From contig JAKZAN010000180.1 of the NCBI GenBank assembly GCA_023053545.1, forward strand, positions 1 to 64,000: a stretch of DNA of 64,000 bases, in the 5' to 3' direction. Shown here piece by piece: positions 12,096-28,003 of this stretch. The notes under the pieces are model-generated. The model was not told where the DNA came from. It saw nothing but the letters and a program-made list of their open reading frames with translations, and searched no databases. How positions within the stretch are numbered: position 1 is the first letter of the stretch; the number at the start of each line of letters is the position of its first letter. The translations under genes and the position numbers were made by a program. Origin of the DNA: Lepidurus packardi (taxonomy: Eukaryota; Arthropoda; Branchiopoda; Notostraca; Triopsidae).

Positions 12096-14222
12096 ATGGA
12101 ACCCCTACACGTTATCAATCGCGAGGTAATACTCACTCCCTACCTTTATTCTATTTCATCCTTTTCAGACTCTTGCTCAGAGAAAGAAGTTCCTTGACGA
12201 TCTCGTCAAGAGGAGATTCGTCTACACACAGGCATTCGAAATCCACGGAGGATGCAGCGGGCTTTATGACTATGGACCTGTTGGTTGCGCCATTAAAACC
12301 AATCTGGAGCAGCTCTGGAGAGATCATTTCGTCTTGGAAGAAGATATGCTGGAAATCAGAGGTACCTGCATCACGCCTATCACCGTCCTTGAGGCTTCCG
12401 TAAGAATCACCATTTTCTAAACACATTTTATCATTATCACCAACAACACTGCACAGGGCCATGTTGCTAAATTCACTGATCTGTTGGTCAAAGACGTGAA
12501 GACCTCGACTTGCTACCGTGCTGACAAACTCCTGGTGGACGTAAATCCACTCTCTCAACAACAAATATCTTCCTCAATTTGCATACTTATAGTACATCGA
12601 AACCAGGCTCAGCAAAGAAAAAGGCAAACTCAGTGCAGACGAAGTCAACAAGCTCGAGAAGTACCTCCTCGAAGCTGATGGTATGAAGGAAGAAGAAATG
12701 ACGAAAACATTCGAAGTTCTCAAGATCAAGGCTCCTGAAACTGGCAACGATCTCACAAAGCCCGAACCCTTCAATCTTATGTTTAAGAGCCAAATCGGAC
12801 CCAACGGCAACCTGACTGGCTTCCTGAGACCCGAGACTGCCCAGGGTATCTTCGTTAACTTCGCTAAGCTACTGGAATACAACGGGGGAAGAATGCCTTT
12901 CGCCTCTGCTCAGATTGGTCTTGGATTCAGAAACGAAATCGCTCCGAGAAACGGACTCCTGAGAGTCAGGGAGTTCCAGATGGCCGAAATCGAGCATTTT
13001 GTGGATCCTAATGACAAATCTCACCCTAAGTTTAAGAATTTCAGAGATCTCAAGCTACCTCTTTTCTCGCTACCTGATCAGGAAAACAAAAAGGAAGTGC
13101 AGTGGGTGCCTATCGGAGAAGCTGTCGAAAATAAGACAGTTCATAATGAGACCCTCGGCTACTTTTTGGCTAGGATCTACTTGTTCCTCACTGAGGCTGG
13201 AGTCCACAAGGACATGATCAGACTTAGACAACTTTCTAAGACTGAAAGAGCTCATTACGCCCAAGATTGTTGGGATACTGAAATCGAGACCTCTTTCGGC
13301 TGGATCGAGTGTGTGAGCTGCGCAGATAGATCAGCCTACGATTTGGAACATCATTCGGCTGCTACGGGAGTCAAGCTGCTCGCAGCCAGAAGATTCAAAG
13401 AAGCCAAGCCGACCCAGCAGACCACTATCACACTAAACAAAGCTGTGCTGGGCAAGGAATATAAGAAAGACTACCAATTGCTGCAGAAATACATCGAAGA
13501 CCTCAGTGAGGCCTAGAAATCTGAATTCAAAGCAAACTTCGAAGGCCAAGGCACATTCGAAAAGACAATCGGAGGCATTACTTTCAAGCTGAAGCCTGAA
13601 ACCGTACAGGTGGAGCAGAGGATAGTAAATGTGATGGAGGAAAAATACATTCCTCACGTTATTGAACCTTCGTTCGGCCTGGGCAGAATTCTGTACTCCA
13701 TACTCGAGCACTCCTTCAGAATCAGAGACGAGAAGAGAACCTTCTTCGCTTTGAAACCCAAGATCGCCCCTGTCAAGGTTTCTATTCTTCCTCTGATCTC
13801 TGACGAGAGATTCGAACCCATCATCCACGAACTCAGTAAAATCATCCAAATTTATCTATTTATTTGTCCAATTATTTTAGAAAACTCATTGAAGAAGAAC
13901 TTGATAACCTGCAAGGTTGATGATGGAGGACAAGCCATCGGCAAGAGATATGCCAGAACCGACGAAATCGGCATTCCCTTTGCTGTGACTGTGGACTTCG
14001 ATACCCTGAAGGATAGCACTGTGACATTGAGAGAACTGATCAGCCTAAAGCAAGTCAGAATCCCGGTATGTTTCTTCCTTTTGACTTTTGCTTTAATGGA
14101 TATGACTTATTTTATAGGCAGCGGATGTTGTTAAGACGATCGTGGATCTTTCTGAAGAGTTTATTAGCTGGGAGAACGTATTGGCCAAATATCCTGCTTA
14201 TGAGTCCAAGGAAACTGAGTGA
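12096..14222 (+). CDS. GARS: Glycyl-tRNA synthetase, 625 aa
   Basis: Exons 12096-12125, 12169-12399, 12457-12540, 12593-13835, 13881-14065 and 14118-14222. Class II motifs are clear: RRFVYTQAFEIHGG near the start, FLRPETAQG, motif 2 FRNEIAPRNG, REFQMAEIEHFVDP, and motif 3 EPSFGLGRILYS; the anticodon-binding domain contains RYARTDEIG. It charges tRNA-Gly, and two tRNA-Gly genes lie further along the window. The 10-residue first exon gives no WHEP domain and no obvious mitochondrial targeting sequence. An in-frame TAG at about 13516 is read as Glu. Confidence 0.97.
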
Positions 14223-14373
14223 TGAACAGCATGTGCATGTGTTGTATGTATCTACGAGCACATCATTTTTGATTTGGCATCCTAGAGAGAAGATCTGACC
14301 CGAACCATTTTATGAATTTATTTGAGTTTGATTCATAGCTAGCCATTTAATTGTTAGCAGTATCGACTTTCCG

Positions 14374-15830
14374 TCATTCGAATTCGTAAAGTCTTCTCTA
14401 CTTGTCGGAAGCTTCTGTCTAATTGCATTATTAGGCTTGAAGTATCTTACTGTCTTACTAGAATCCTGGAGTCAGCAATTAGGTGCTGCTAAACCATGAG
14501 TAGGGTAAAAACCATGAATGAGAATCCACAGGAGTTTTCGAGCTGCATTCCTTAACCGCTGTGGTGACGATCACATTTTGTGCATTTGGGAGTGAGTCGA
14601 AAAGCAACCTTCCATAAGGCAGATGGATCTCAGTCTCGAATGCGATTATGCAAGGAAAAATAAATAAGGGACTTGGCTTAGTAGAAAAGAATAATATTTG
14701 TCAAGGTCGAAATCGAGAATGTAGGGACAGTCGAGAACATCCATTTTAATCACGAATGAAATACAGGTTGATCCTAGATCCAATCGTTGCAGACAGTGCG
14801 TGGGGCTCGTCCATGATTTGTTGAGTTGTCCTGATACTAAACCCAACCGATAGTTGCAGAGGGGCACAATCGAAGAAAGAACACATAAATGGCGTATTCT
14901 CTTGGATAGTATTCGCCCTTCCGCCACTCTTCTCTACTTACCGAATCTGCAGATAATATCTCTTGACTTCTTGCCTGCGATGCCCCTACAAAACCTAGTT
15001 GAACTGCGCCGATGTACAATTCTGCCCTTTTAACTCGTGCTTCTCGTCAATAACAATATCAAATACCTGCGTCCACTCAAGGATATCGTGGATACTAAGC
15101 TTCAAGTTCTTGAGCTCAGCAGCTCTCTCTTTGTTATCATACCTTTTTACAGGCAACAACCAAATATAGGATATACTAGTACTGAATATTGTGAGAATGG
15201 ATCTACGTGTACTCCAATTAAGTAATGAAATAATGCCAGAACAATAAACTAAAAGACAATCCTTTGGAAAGCACAGGTCGGAACTGTATCTAAAGAGTAG
15301 AAACACTGAGCAAAGCCAATTTCCCAAACCTCCAGCAACTGGATCTCTGTAATATCCATCCTTATGTTCACACACCGTCAATAATCTCCTTCAGCCTAAA
15401 ATAAAATAACTGACTTCCAGTTTTTGTATAGCACCTACTTCCCAACCCCCAAATACCTGAATCTAAGTAAACATTTCCATCTTTGTTCACACCCATTCCT
15501 GATATGACTATTATCTTTGTGCTTCGTAGGTTGGAACTAGATGTATCATGTCCGGTCCTTGCTCAAAGTATTCAAATCCTCGCAGAGCCTATTCATAACC
15601 TGTTCCCGGCGGTGGAAAATCTTAATATGTAAGGATTAGCTTAACATTAAATGTCCTGACACCTCTAGAACAGAAGAAACAGCTGCTTCCCCAAAATATC
15701 AGATCTGATTACCGCGTTCATGTGTACAAAAAATGATTAAAAACCCATTCATTTGTTATCGGTACTGTCCTAACTCTCTGATTCCAAATAACATAATGAG
15801 CTAACCAAGAGTCCAAGGAAAACTTGTGTT
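14374..15830 (-). CDS. Unresolved intron-rich gene on the minus strand
   Basis: I cannot fix the exon model, but several segments look coding once UAA/UAG are Glu. Near 15550-15660 a frame contains TYEDFPPPGTGYEEAL and QGPDMIHLVPTYEAQ. Near 15300 a frame reads IQLLEVWEIGFAQCF. The final frame, ending at TGA 14374-14376, includes LPYGRLLFDSLPNAQ and a Glu-rich tail. Joining them seems to need several short (about 30 nt) GT-AG introns. It could be a gene with mini-introns or a decaying pseudogene. Function unknown. Confidence 0.35.
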
Positions 15831-15865
15831 TTATTTTATTCTTTTAGAAAAAACATAAGTCGGAT

Positions 15866-17029
15866 ATGAAGATCTTTAAATCTAAACCCTACGTCGATAG
15901 GCTGAAAGGTCATAAGTAGCCCATCCTCGCACTCTACTCACCTCACGGTCCACAGGGCAACACCCTCTACAGCTGTTCCGAAGACGGTGTCATTAGGATC
16001 TGGGATCTCGAATCCAAATAAATTACACACAAATCTACTCTCACCCTAGAGACCTGCGATTCAATCGGCGAGCCTCAATACTTCAAGTTTTATTCCTCCA
16101 AGCCTCTCAAGTTTTCTCATGTCCGCTTCAATGAAAATATCGTGTATGGAGGACTTGTGTTCCCCTTTCAAGGGATGGTATGCAGCTGGAACATCAAAGA
16201 CAACTCTCTAATCAGCGTCTTCTAGAAACACCTGACTGTATTGAGCCACTTGAGCAAGCTGAACGCGAGGCAGATCCTGAGCAGCAGCCAGTCGACTATC
16301 TGTTTATGGGACACAGTGACAGGAGGTCTGGATGCTACAATCGAAGTCAAAGGTATCATCAATAAAATCGCCTACGCAGGAGATAAGCAGACAAGGGCGC
16401 CCAGTACTACAAAAGATTCCATATTTGTACTTTCTGATCGACACAGGCTTTCTGAATTCGCAGTCAACGAAGCGGCCCTGCTTCATAGTACTGATCTTAA
16501 AGAACTCAGGATAAAACAGAAGTAAAAAATCAGTTACTATGTAAGTTTGTTCGTGGCAGCCAATCTGCTGATTCTGGGCACTCAGGACTTCGAGGTTGAA
16601 TTGTATACTCTACCCCAATCTACAGGCCTGACCCTTCTCAAGAAAATCTATCTGAGTAATGCCTGGATCGAAAATATAGTTGTCAATGACAGGAATTTCA
16701 TTTTTCTGGCATGCGATGATAAAGGTTTGAGGTGTGTGTCTCTCAAAAACTACGCCGAAGTCGATAGACTCGAAGCCCATAGCTCAGCACTGACGGAGAT
16801 GGAGCTATGCTCAGGGAAGCTGTATACTGGATCCCAGGACTGCACGATAGTATCCTGGGACTTGAAAGAGATCACGAGGCAGCACGAAGAGAGAGGGTGC
16901 ATGTGGAGGGAGGATCTGGAGTCAAGGAAGTACGAGACATACCTGAAACTGAAGAAGAAAAAGAAGAAGAAAGGCACAAAAGGCAGCAGCAAATCAAAAT
17001 CGAAACCGAAAGGAAAGCCCAAGAAATGA
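15866..17029 (+). CDS. WD40-repeat protein, 387 aa
   Basis: Single exon. The first repeat reads GHKEPILALYSP then DGVIRIWDLE, where the E of GHKEP is an in-frame TAG. Later repeats include STICLWDT and GSQDCTIVSWDL, giving a probable seven-blade propeller over residues 10-340. The C-terminus is a highly basic Lys/Ser tail (about 30 residues) that may bind nucleic acid or act as a nuclear/nucleolar signal. The ATG at 15866 is preceded by an A-rich leader. I cannot assign the orthologue; scaffold function is inferred from the fold. Confidence 0.85.
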
Positions 17030-17333
17030 GAGACAAGAGGATGTGAAGTAGTAAGTAGAGTCGATTTGTCTAGATTGATGATGGGCAATAAAGTGATGTG
17101 CAAAGAGAGGAGTTTAAGATGTGTAGATGTGGGTGTAATAGCATGGGAGGATATAAAATATATGGGATTGAGGTGGAATAAAAATTATTCGCTTTGTTGT
17201 CTCTGATCTGTTTATATATGTAATCTTCTTTTATATGGAAACAATAACAACTATACTTAGCGACAATTACTTTTATTCATCGATTGCACTAACCAGACAC
17301 ATCTTTTCACCATACTATTTGTGCAATCCTCCC

Positions 17334-18314
17334 ATGGAACCATTCAAACAGAGATACAACTACAGCGAAACCTCCAACTCGACCCATGACCCTAATTCCC
17401 TCGACCCTGAAAATACCATCCCGGTCGCACACATCCCCTGTTCCTGGTCCAAGCAGATGAAAATAATCAAATTCACAGGCAATATGAAGGAGAACATTCA
17501 CTAACTACTCAAGGGTATAGAGTGCCGCTGCGGCCTCAAAAAGGACTATTCCCAAATAATTAACGCATATGGCGAGAAGATCACGAGACTACGCGATGAG
17601 AGAGGCAAGTATAAGGAAGCATACACACAGGAGAAAATAAGAAATGATGCCGTACAGGGTGCCTTGACACAGCTCAACCACCAATATAGAACTCTGGAGG
17701 AGAGCTACTACTTCATCAAGAAGGACTCAGTGCCCAGGACAGATCTGGACAAGCATTTAAAGGAGAAGCAAGCACTAGTTCAGAAGCTGACTGAGGCTGA
17801 AACAGCAATAGCTTCTTTGCAGAAAAGCTTATCAGAGTATGCTGGACACCGAAGAGAGAATCAGAGCAGTAGCAGCGGGAGCAATAAGCTTAGGACATCC
17901 AAGCAGGTTGTGCTGACAATGCATGAGGAGAGTTTGGAGTCAGACTTGTTGGAGATCAGCCAAGAAGAGTAGAGCAACCTGCGTCTGTCACTGCAGCTGA
18001 GCACGGAGCAGGAACTAATTGAGAGAGAAAACGATCTTTTGAGACAGAAACTTAAGAAATATTAGGATATTTTCAAGGAGGTCAAGTTAGAGCCTGACGA
18101 GGCACTGCATATACTGAGAGAGTACATGGAGGATGCACCAAGCCTATGCAGCAAGGAGGAACGGGGACTGTTCTTGCTCGCCAAGAGAATGAAGGAAAAC
18201 GTATGGAGAAAAAGGTTGGAGGTGGAGATTAGAGACCTGTTCGACCGGAGGGAAAACATACGGAGGTTGGACTTGGAGTTGAGTAACAAAAAGAAACAGT
18301 CGACGGTGCACTGA
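17334..18314 (+). CDS. Coiled-coil protein, 326 aa
   Basis: Single exon. From about residue 75 onward the protein is dominated by heptads (for example EKQALVQKLTEAETAIASL and SLQLSTEQELIEREND), broken by a short Ser/Gly linker near residue 180. The C-terminal part (ALHILREYMEDAPSL) is also helical. The frame is open up to an ATG at 17235, but that extension is AT-rich and leader-like, so I start at 17334. Two TAGs and one TAA read as Glu. Probably cytoskeletal; family unknown. Confidence 0.7.
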
Positions 18315-18560
18315 GTGGGTACGATTAGATGACGAGTCTGCTCTAGTAAAAGTAGACAGGAAATCTATCTAGGTCGTACATACTTGAAGTAGTGAGAGTT
18401 GTTAGTTTGTATGTGCTGGCAGAAGGAGTAGTAAAACTATATAGTAACACCATACTTCAGCAAGGAGCAAGGGATAAAGTAGGGATAATCAGGTTATTTG
18501 TGTAATAATAAATATTAATTATTGTTAATATAAACAACCCCCTCTAATAATCACAAGTTG

Positions 18561-18995
18561 ATGGCCACTAGACCAGAACTCGTCCAGACCTTCGGCAGAA
18601 AGAAGAACGCAGTCGCCGTCGCCTCCGTCCGCAGAGGCAAGGGCGTCATGAGAGTCAACGGCAGCCCCATCGAGCTCCTCGAGCCTGCTTCCCTCAGAAT
18701 CAAGGTCTGGGAACCCATCCTCCTCCTCGGCCTCAAGAGATTCCAGGACCTCGACGTGAGAGTCCGCGTGCGTGGTGGAGGTTACACCGCCCAGATCTAT
18801 GCCATCAGACAGGCCATCTCTAAGGGTGTCGTGGCTTTCTACCAAAAGTATGTGGACGAGACCCAGAAGAGGCAGATCAAGGAGCTGCTGCTGCAGTACG
18901 ACAGAACCTTGCTGGTTGCTGACCCCAGAAGATGCGAGCCCAAGAAGTTCGGCGGTCCCGGCGCCAGAGCCAGAGTGCAGAAGTCTTACAGATGA
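18561..18995 (+). CDS. RPS16: 40S ribosomal protein uS9 (RPS16), 144 aa
   Basis: Single exon, full length. Diagnostic motifs: [38 protein letters not shown], and the C-terminal [17 protein letters not shown] whose arginine tail contacts the decoding P site. All seven Glu residues use GAA/GAG and none uses TAA/TAG, and the codons are C/G-ending, as expected for a highly expressed gene. The following 3' flank is AT-rich. Confidence 0.98.
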   Translation: MATRPELVQTFGRKKNAVAVASVRRGKGVMRVNGSPIELLEPASLRIKVWEPILLLGLKRFQDLDVRVRVRGGGYTAQIYAIRQAISKGVVAFYQKYVDETQKRQIKELLLQYDRTLLVADPRRCEPKKFGGPGARARVQKSYR

Positions 18996-19239
18996 TAACG
19001 CTGTTGGTTTTCAACCCTTTGGCCTCCCATATTTAAAATAAAAATACACGAAACCCTTTGTGTTTGTTGCTCTGCTTGGGAATTTTGGGTGATCACATGA
19101 GTATCTATTGATTCTGGGAAGATGAAAAATGTAGCGACTTTTTAATGGAGTTGTTGTTGAAGATACCACCCTAAAATAGACAAAACTCTATTGTTTTTGC
19201 CGCAGCACCTTCCTCAAGAATAGTCATCATGAACGTATG

Positions 19240-20355
19240 CAGGGGAAAGGAGCCAGAGCGAAAAATTGTAAACCACTTTATCTTTAAATAAAATAGAAAG
19301 ACAGCCATAGTTGTACACGAATCCTTTCAATCTCAAACTCTTGTCATCATTTTGCTTAGGGCACAACTCCACCGCAACTCACTCTCATTCCCAGGGTCTG
19401 ACTTCAAGGACTATGACTCAGAGAACTTGTACTTCACTGTGAGCGGGGTTTGGCCATCTAGGCATCCTTAATTTGACTCAGTTCCGAGTCCCTAGATCTC
19501 TGCAATTTTTAATCAGGCCCCCTCATACGCTCTTCTCCTCTTGTCTCTTAGATGTCAAAATAACTAAATGAGACACTATCGTGACCAACTATCGATCACA
19601 ACTTGTTTTCTGCTGACATCTGAAGACTTTCTGGTGTGTTTTGATTAAGAGAAATTAAGACTGACAGAACTTGGCGGGTCATTGTATGATGTGGATGAAG
19701 TTGAAAATTCTAGGCCTTCTGGTCAAGCCTACTGCGAAGAAAGTCTATGATCATGTGGTAATTGTGTTATTCGATATAATCCTGAGGGCTAACAGTAGTG
19801 CCGAGGCATTCTGTCTTTGAATCAGGGAAATTTATGGGAAATTCAACTTCATCATTATCGAAATCAACTCTTTACATGTTGCTATTGGGTTGCTACGACT
19901 GTCTGGTAATACGATCATTCGTCTTTGCGAGGAAAGGTACCAGTTGTAGAGGAGCCTTATCAGAAGACTAATCGTATTTCCAGAATTCTAAAGAGCCAAT
20001 TTAGTTTAACGAAGAGCACCCTTCAGTATTTTTAGTCAGGCACTTCCTAATAGTATGCTTCAGGGGTGACAACTCTGGGATCGATCTAAACTCCAAAGGC
20101 AGTCTCCATTATATTATCAACCTTAGCACACAGCAGGAGTAGGTCTCTGTTGGATATTGAGTTTTCTGGGTGGATAGATGAAGCAAAGCCATCCCGAAAC
20201 CATACACTTCAACCCGATCCTAGACTTGATGCATCAGGTTGGTTATTGAAGAGTAATTTTTCAAGGATAAAGGATCAACGGATAGTCTAAGCTTGTTTGA
20301 GTAAGAATTGACGAAAACATGGGTGCCTGGAGGAGTCGGAAAGCCTTTTTTTTGA
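19240..20355 (+). CDS. Unresolved spliced gene, function unknown
   Basis: A frame around 19298-19750 contains SENLYFTVSGVWPSRHPEF and TSEDFLVCFDEEKLRLTEL. A 53-nt intron (GTCTAT at 19742 to CAG about 19794) joins it to a frame ending at 20158 with ESYFQNSKEPIEFNEEHP. Two putative 28-29 nt introns could then lead through HPETIHFNPILDLMHQ to a final TGA at 20353. Several Glu positions come from TAA/TAG. The 5' end is uncertain; candidate starts are ATGs near 19229 and 19237. I do not recognise the family. Confidence 0.4.
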
Positions 20356-21009
20356 GGAGTTTGAGTTTAGGAGAGTAATTCAGACGATATATTTTGGAAG
20401 GGAGGGAGGGAGAGGAGGAGGGTTGGTGATGTAATGTATTTATGAGTCAGATGAATGCACTCGAACAGTCTTCCATGCTACCTCTCTCTCAGTGTACGCA
20501 TCGTAGGCTTTGTGCCATGACTTCCACTGAGTGTCTTTCAGTAGTTCGTGGTACTAAGTGATCAAAAGGAAGTATGGATAGGGTTCGGAACCTGCCGAGA
20601 AAGATGGGAGAAGGATTGTATTGTGTTGAGGATTATGACAATTTGGAGGGAGTTATACTGATGAGTTGCGGCAACTATCCTACATTATAGACATGTCAGA
20701 TCTTCTGCAACAGTATACTTATATGCATGCAACTATTAACTACCCATTATCTCGTCTGCTTCTTCGTAGGACACTTTCTGCACTTCAATAATATTAGAAC
20801 TATAAATAATCATAAAATATCACTCTTCAATTCTGCTGTCTGTTCCGACGGTAAACACCTTCTGTGTGTTTCGAGAAATCGAAACTCTCCTGCATCTGGA
20901 TGTTCTTCCCCACCGTCACCTGATTCGACCGTCCTCGTTTATGGGCCTTCGCGGTTTGGCAGTAGTTCGCCTATTCCATCAAATCTGTACTCCAAAAATA
21001 CAATGTCAC
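20356..21009. other. Intergenic, no gene seen
   Basis: Spacer between convergent genes, with a purine-rich block (about 20395-20430, gga-rich). No supported gene. Confidence 0.5.
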
Positions 21010-22694
<1,685 letters not shown>

Positions 22695-23054
22695 AGATAT
22701 GGAGGAGTGGGCGTCGGGAGGGGGTGCTGAGTAGAAGGTGGTTCGTTATTGAAAAATATATCAATATAAATACTAGTTTGTATTTAAGTGTATGCAATAA
22801 TGCGTGTTAGGCTAGTTGACTATCGGATGTCTCATGTTAGTAGCTTCTTACAAATAGCTACAATACTAGATGTATACCTATAAACTCACTGACAGGCAGA
22901 TAGGCCTGCCCATATTTGCATCCCAGCAATAAAGGAACACTGCCGCTATTCCTCATCCCAATATATATCTTTACCCATCTCCTTGCCTGCATCCCAATCA
23001 CTTCAGCTAATCCAATAATACCATCAGGTAAAACCAGAACAAATTCTTCCTCCA
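22695..23054. other. Intergenic, no gene seen
   Basis: 360 bp between the kinase start and the 3' end of the adenosylhomocysteinase gene on the same strand. No supported feature. Confidence 0.5.
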
Positions 23055-24531
<1,477 letters not shown>

Positions 24532-24999
24532 GGGTGTTCAACAATTGGGTGTTTTATTTGCGATTAATAGTTTATAAAGGAAGGGATTGCTGCTAATTTA
24601 TAAGGAGGGTGGCCTTGACACTGTGGAAGTAGATCGGAGATAATGGGGTCTCCTGGGATTATAATGATGTTTGTGGGTGTTTCCACTTATATTTATGGAC
24701 AGAACCAGGTTTGACATTATTATAGGTAACTATCCTAGAAATAAATATAATTGGGGTTAGATCAGGGTTCCCACACTTCATATACTCGATTGGCGTTATT
24801 GTTGTTCGGTCAGAAATTAGCCAACACACATCTCCCCATCGTTTTTCTATTCACCATCTAAACACATCCCCTAAAATTAGTCTTATTATTCGTCAAACAA
24901 CCCTCCCCTCTTCATTCTTTTGGTTCTTTCCAATCCTAATTGCATTACCCCCATCTTTTTTCGTTTCTTAAATTTTAATTTTGGCTATTTCTCAATCCC
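24532..24999. other. Intergenic, 5' flank of AHCY
   Basis: AT-rich with pyrimidine-rich leader-like sequence near 24880-24960. No gene recognised. Confidence 0.5.
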
Positions 25000-25353
25000 T
25001 CATCCAACACACTCGATCAACTGACTCTCAACATACACTTCTTACCTCTGCTGCTGCTGCTCCCAGATCCGCACTACCACTACATACGAGTTCTAGTAGT
25101 TGCTCTCGAACTACACCTAGATTCTGTTCCGAACTCCTTACTTCTTTTTGCCCCTCATCACCGTCTTGCCCTCTATACAGCATCCGGAATTGCGTTTCTC
25201 CTTCACGCCGATGGACTCTAGCCATATTTCGTGCCAAAAAACATCTTCCTCTGCCTATCGACTTCGTATGCTATATTAAATTGTCACTATTTGGTTCCTG
25301 CTGACTTGGAGTTTCCCCTGCGTAGTTTCTACGTCATTTAGAAGATATTTCAT
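25000..25353 (-). CDS. Overlapping open frame, possible true C-terminus of the TRAPPC9-like protein
   Basis: A 117-codon frame from ATG 25353 to TGA 25000 is open further upstream, to just after the G7 run at 25428-25434. It contains VETTQGKLQVSRNQIVTIEY and RIEVEFESNYENSYVVVRI, which look like beta strands. It overlaps the end of the previous gene in another frame. Either it is the genuine C-terminal extension reached through a homopolymer indel, or a chance open frame. Confidence 0.3.
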
Positions 25354-28003
25354 TTCTACCTCGTATACATTCTTGACTATACGACTACTCCAGTCCTCGA
25401 TGCTCCCCTTTACACTAGGTTGAAACTCCCCCCCTCACGTTCTTATCGGTCAAACACTGCCATTTGACTTTCATCAGCTGGTTCAGACCCTCACAATCCC
25501 ATTTCTATCGTTTGTTAAAGTGATACATTTTGCGTATATGCACGTGTTCGCTGAGTATAAGCTCGTCGATGGGTTATTGGGACTCCTAGTTTAATACTTG
25601 GATTTTGTATGCTTTTAGATCCTTGGGTGCTTTGCGGAAGTCTGCAAGCACGGTGAACTGCTGATCGACATACTTCTGAGCTGTATTTTTCTGAACGACC
25701 ATATTAACAAGTTCCTGCTGAGGATGGCAAATATCGTAAATGTCGCATGTCACACTCTATTTGAACTCTATCTGGAGTGTCTTGATCAGACTGATCTGGT
25801 ATTTGGAGTCAGTGCTCTGCACATAGTCCAGACATATCTATATTTTCTTTAAGAAACGCCTGGAAGCTTTGAACTGCTATAAGTCTACTTCGACTAAACT
25901 AGCATTTTTTATCTTGAAATCTCCCCCCTTTTTGTTCGAGGATTCCCTACATCGTATCGCTATTTTGTTTGACTTCAGGATATCAGGCTCTTCGAAGACG
26001 TAGACGTTCTCCTGTAGTCCAGTCTCTAGGGTGTAGTACACAGAAATGTTGAGTTTGGCTTTGTGGCATCGGTACTGGTTTTTATTCCGAAGCTCGAACT
26101 CCAAATAGAAGGGGGAGGATTTCTCAACAACTGCGACTTCATCAGCCAGAATATCGAGTTCTGAACTAGCTTCATAGATTTATAAAGCTATCTCTTTAAG
26201 AAGAGGCACAGTATAAATGAAATTCCAGACCTTAATTTCGAGTCCGCAAACTTTATAATTTCCAGTCTCAAACTATTTGTCCGAAAATTTCATTTTATCT
26301 TGGAGACTCGCGACAGAGTGGGGTTACAAGTATGCAGAACAATACTTTATAGTTTTTGTTGCAAGGCTTACCACACTCTTCTGTGGCGAGTCTACCCTCT
26401 CAATCAGCAACCGATAGTTGACATGTATCGGTGTTGGAAGATCGTTGACAAGAGATAGCGTGACTTCAATAGGCTAGTCAATCTGATATTTTAGGAGAGA
26501 GAGTCTTTTCCAAGGAGCAGTAATCCCCCTCTCCTTGGTGTGACTGACTAAGCGATTGTCTTTTGGCTTGATGAAAGACTCAGCCATATTGAATTTCTTC
26601 AATCTCACGATGGACAACTGTTTGGACATCAGCTGCGCAGGGGTGAAGTTTAGAGTTTGTATTATTTAGTTGATTTCGGGCAGACTTAATTTGGAGGCGC
26701 AAGTATCTAGAAGCTCTACGTGGATACGCCCTCCCAGCTCATAAGCTTTGTCAGATCTGATGATTGTTTTTAGCAGCAACGAGTAAAGATATTTCCAGTT
26801 CTTCAGCTTTGGGCACTTCTAGATTTAGGCGTAAAACATTCGGCTCACATGTGGTTTGGTGGGTAAGTACAGCTAGGCTGCCAGAGCCAGGTAGTAATTG
26901 TGCTTACGGTGCATGCCCAGTTCTTTGTATAGGGTAGCGATTTCAGCCAGAAAAATGGCTTGGTCGTCAGGTACATAGTTTGTCCTAAGACCCTGCTCGA
27001 TAAATTAAGAGACATAGAAATCCAGCATTTGAGGTTGCTTCAGACGAGAGAGCGCCTTGAAAAATCGAAAATAGCATTAGGCTTCGAAGATGTACATTTT
27101 AGCTTTTTTAGCAGCTTCTACGGCTAAGTTCATTTGAGCCTCAACGTTTTTTACTAATCTATCAGGATCCTCCGAAGAGCCGACCCGACGCGCGCGGCAA
27201 AAGTAAGCAGCCGCACGTCCTTCTTCCAGTCCCATTATCCAGTGATAGTCATCATTCTTCTTCAGCAGCTCGAGCGCCTCTTTGTAGAGTAAGAGTGCTT
27301 CATCCTCAACTTCGAGGGTCAGACAAAGGTCAGCTGCCAATTTTAAGCACCTTCCTCTCTTTCTCTTTCTGAGTGTTTTGGCTTAGGGTCTTTCTTCATT
27401 CTTATTAAAGACGATGTAGTCATTTTCTTCGGCCTTGAGCTTACGAATTTCATCACCAATGAACATGAGGCATTCCATCACGATTTTATGCATGGCCGGT
27501 TCCAGGAATCCTGCGATGTCTGCGTCTGAACCTATATTTGGTACGAATATATAGTGACGTTCAATGTCCAGATCGTAGCACGCTTCTCTTTTGGTATTGA
27601 AGAGCAATAGTGCGACTAGTTTTCTTCGTTCATCTAATGCTTGTTTATGGAGTCTCGCAATATTCTACTTGATGCGAGAGTTGTCGTTCTGCTACCCATC
27701 GTAGACGCCGATAAGGAAGGGGCTTTTATAGATACATTAGAACTCCGGCCAGTCGTTATTAAAATCCTTGGTGAGGAAGTTGAGTGCACGGGAAGAAGTG
27801 AGAGAAAGGGGACTGGCTATACTATTTAGATGAAGTTGGTGAACTATTTCTTTGGCAGTCTCTTATTCAAGTGTGAATGAGGAGAAGGAGTTGTTGAGAA
27901 GGGTGTGAAAGCGGCGGAGGGTGTCTTGCGACGTATCGCCTACCCGACGCAGGAGGATATTGAGTCGGAAGTAATCCTCCAGATCTTTATTGAGTTTGGC
28001 CAT
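25334..28003 (-). CDS. TRAPPC9/Trs120-like TRAPP II subunit, 889 aa or longer
   Basis: One continuous table-30 frame from ATG 28003 to TGA 25334. Helical TPR-like region includes EVEDEALLLYKEALELLKK and QMNLAVEAAKKAKMYIFEA; then a beta-rich half with PWKRLSLLKYQIDEPIEV, LSLVNDLPTPIHVNYRL and FYLEFELRNKNQYRC, typical of the Ig-like C-terminal part of Trs120/TRAPPC9. TRAPP II activates Rab11-type GTPases at the trans-Golgi. About 20 TAA/TAG codons read as Glu. A G7 run (plus-strand C run 25428-25434) lies near the end; a one-base slip there would extend the protein to 25000. A short intron near 26310 cannot be excluded. Confidence 0.75.
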
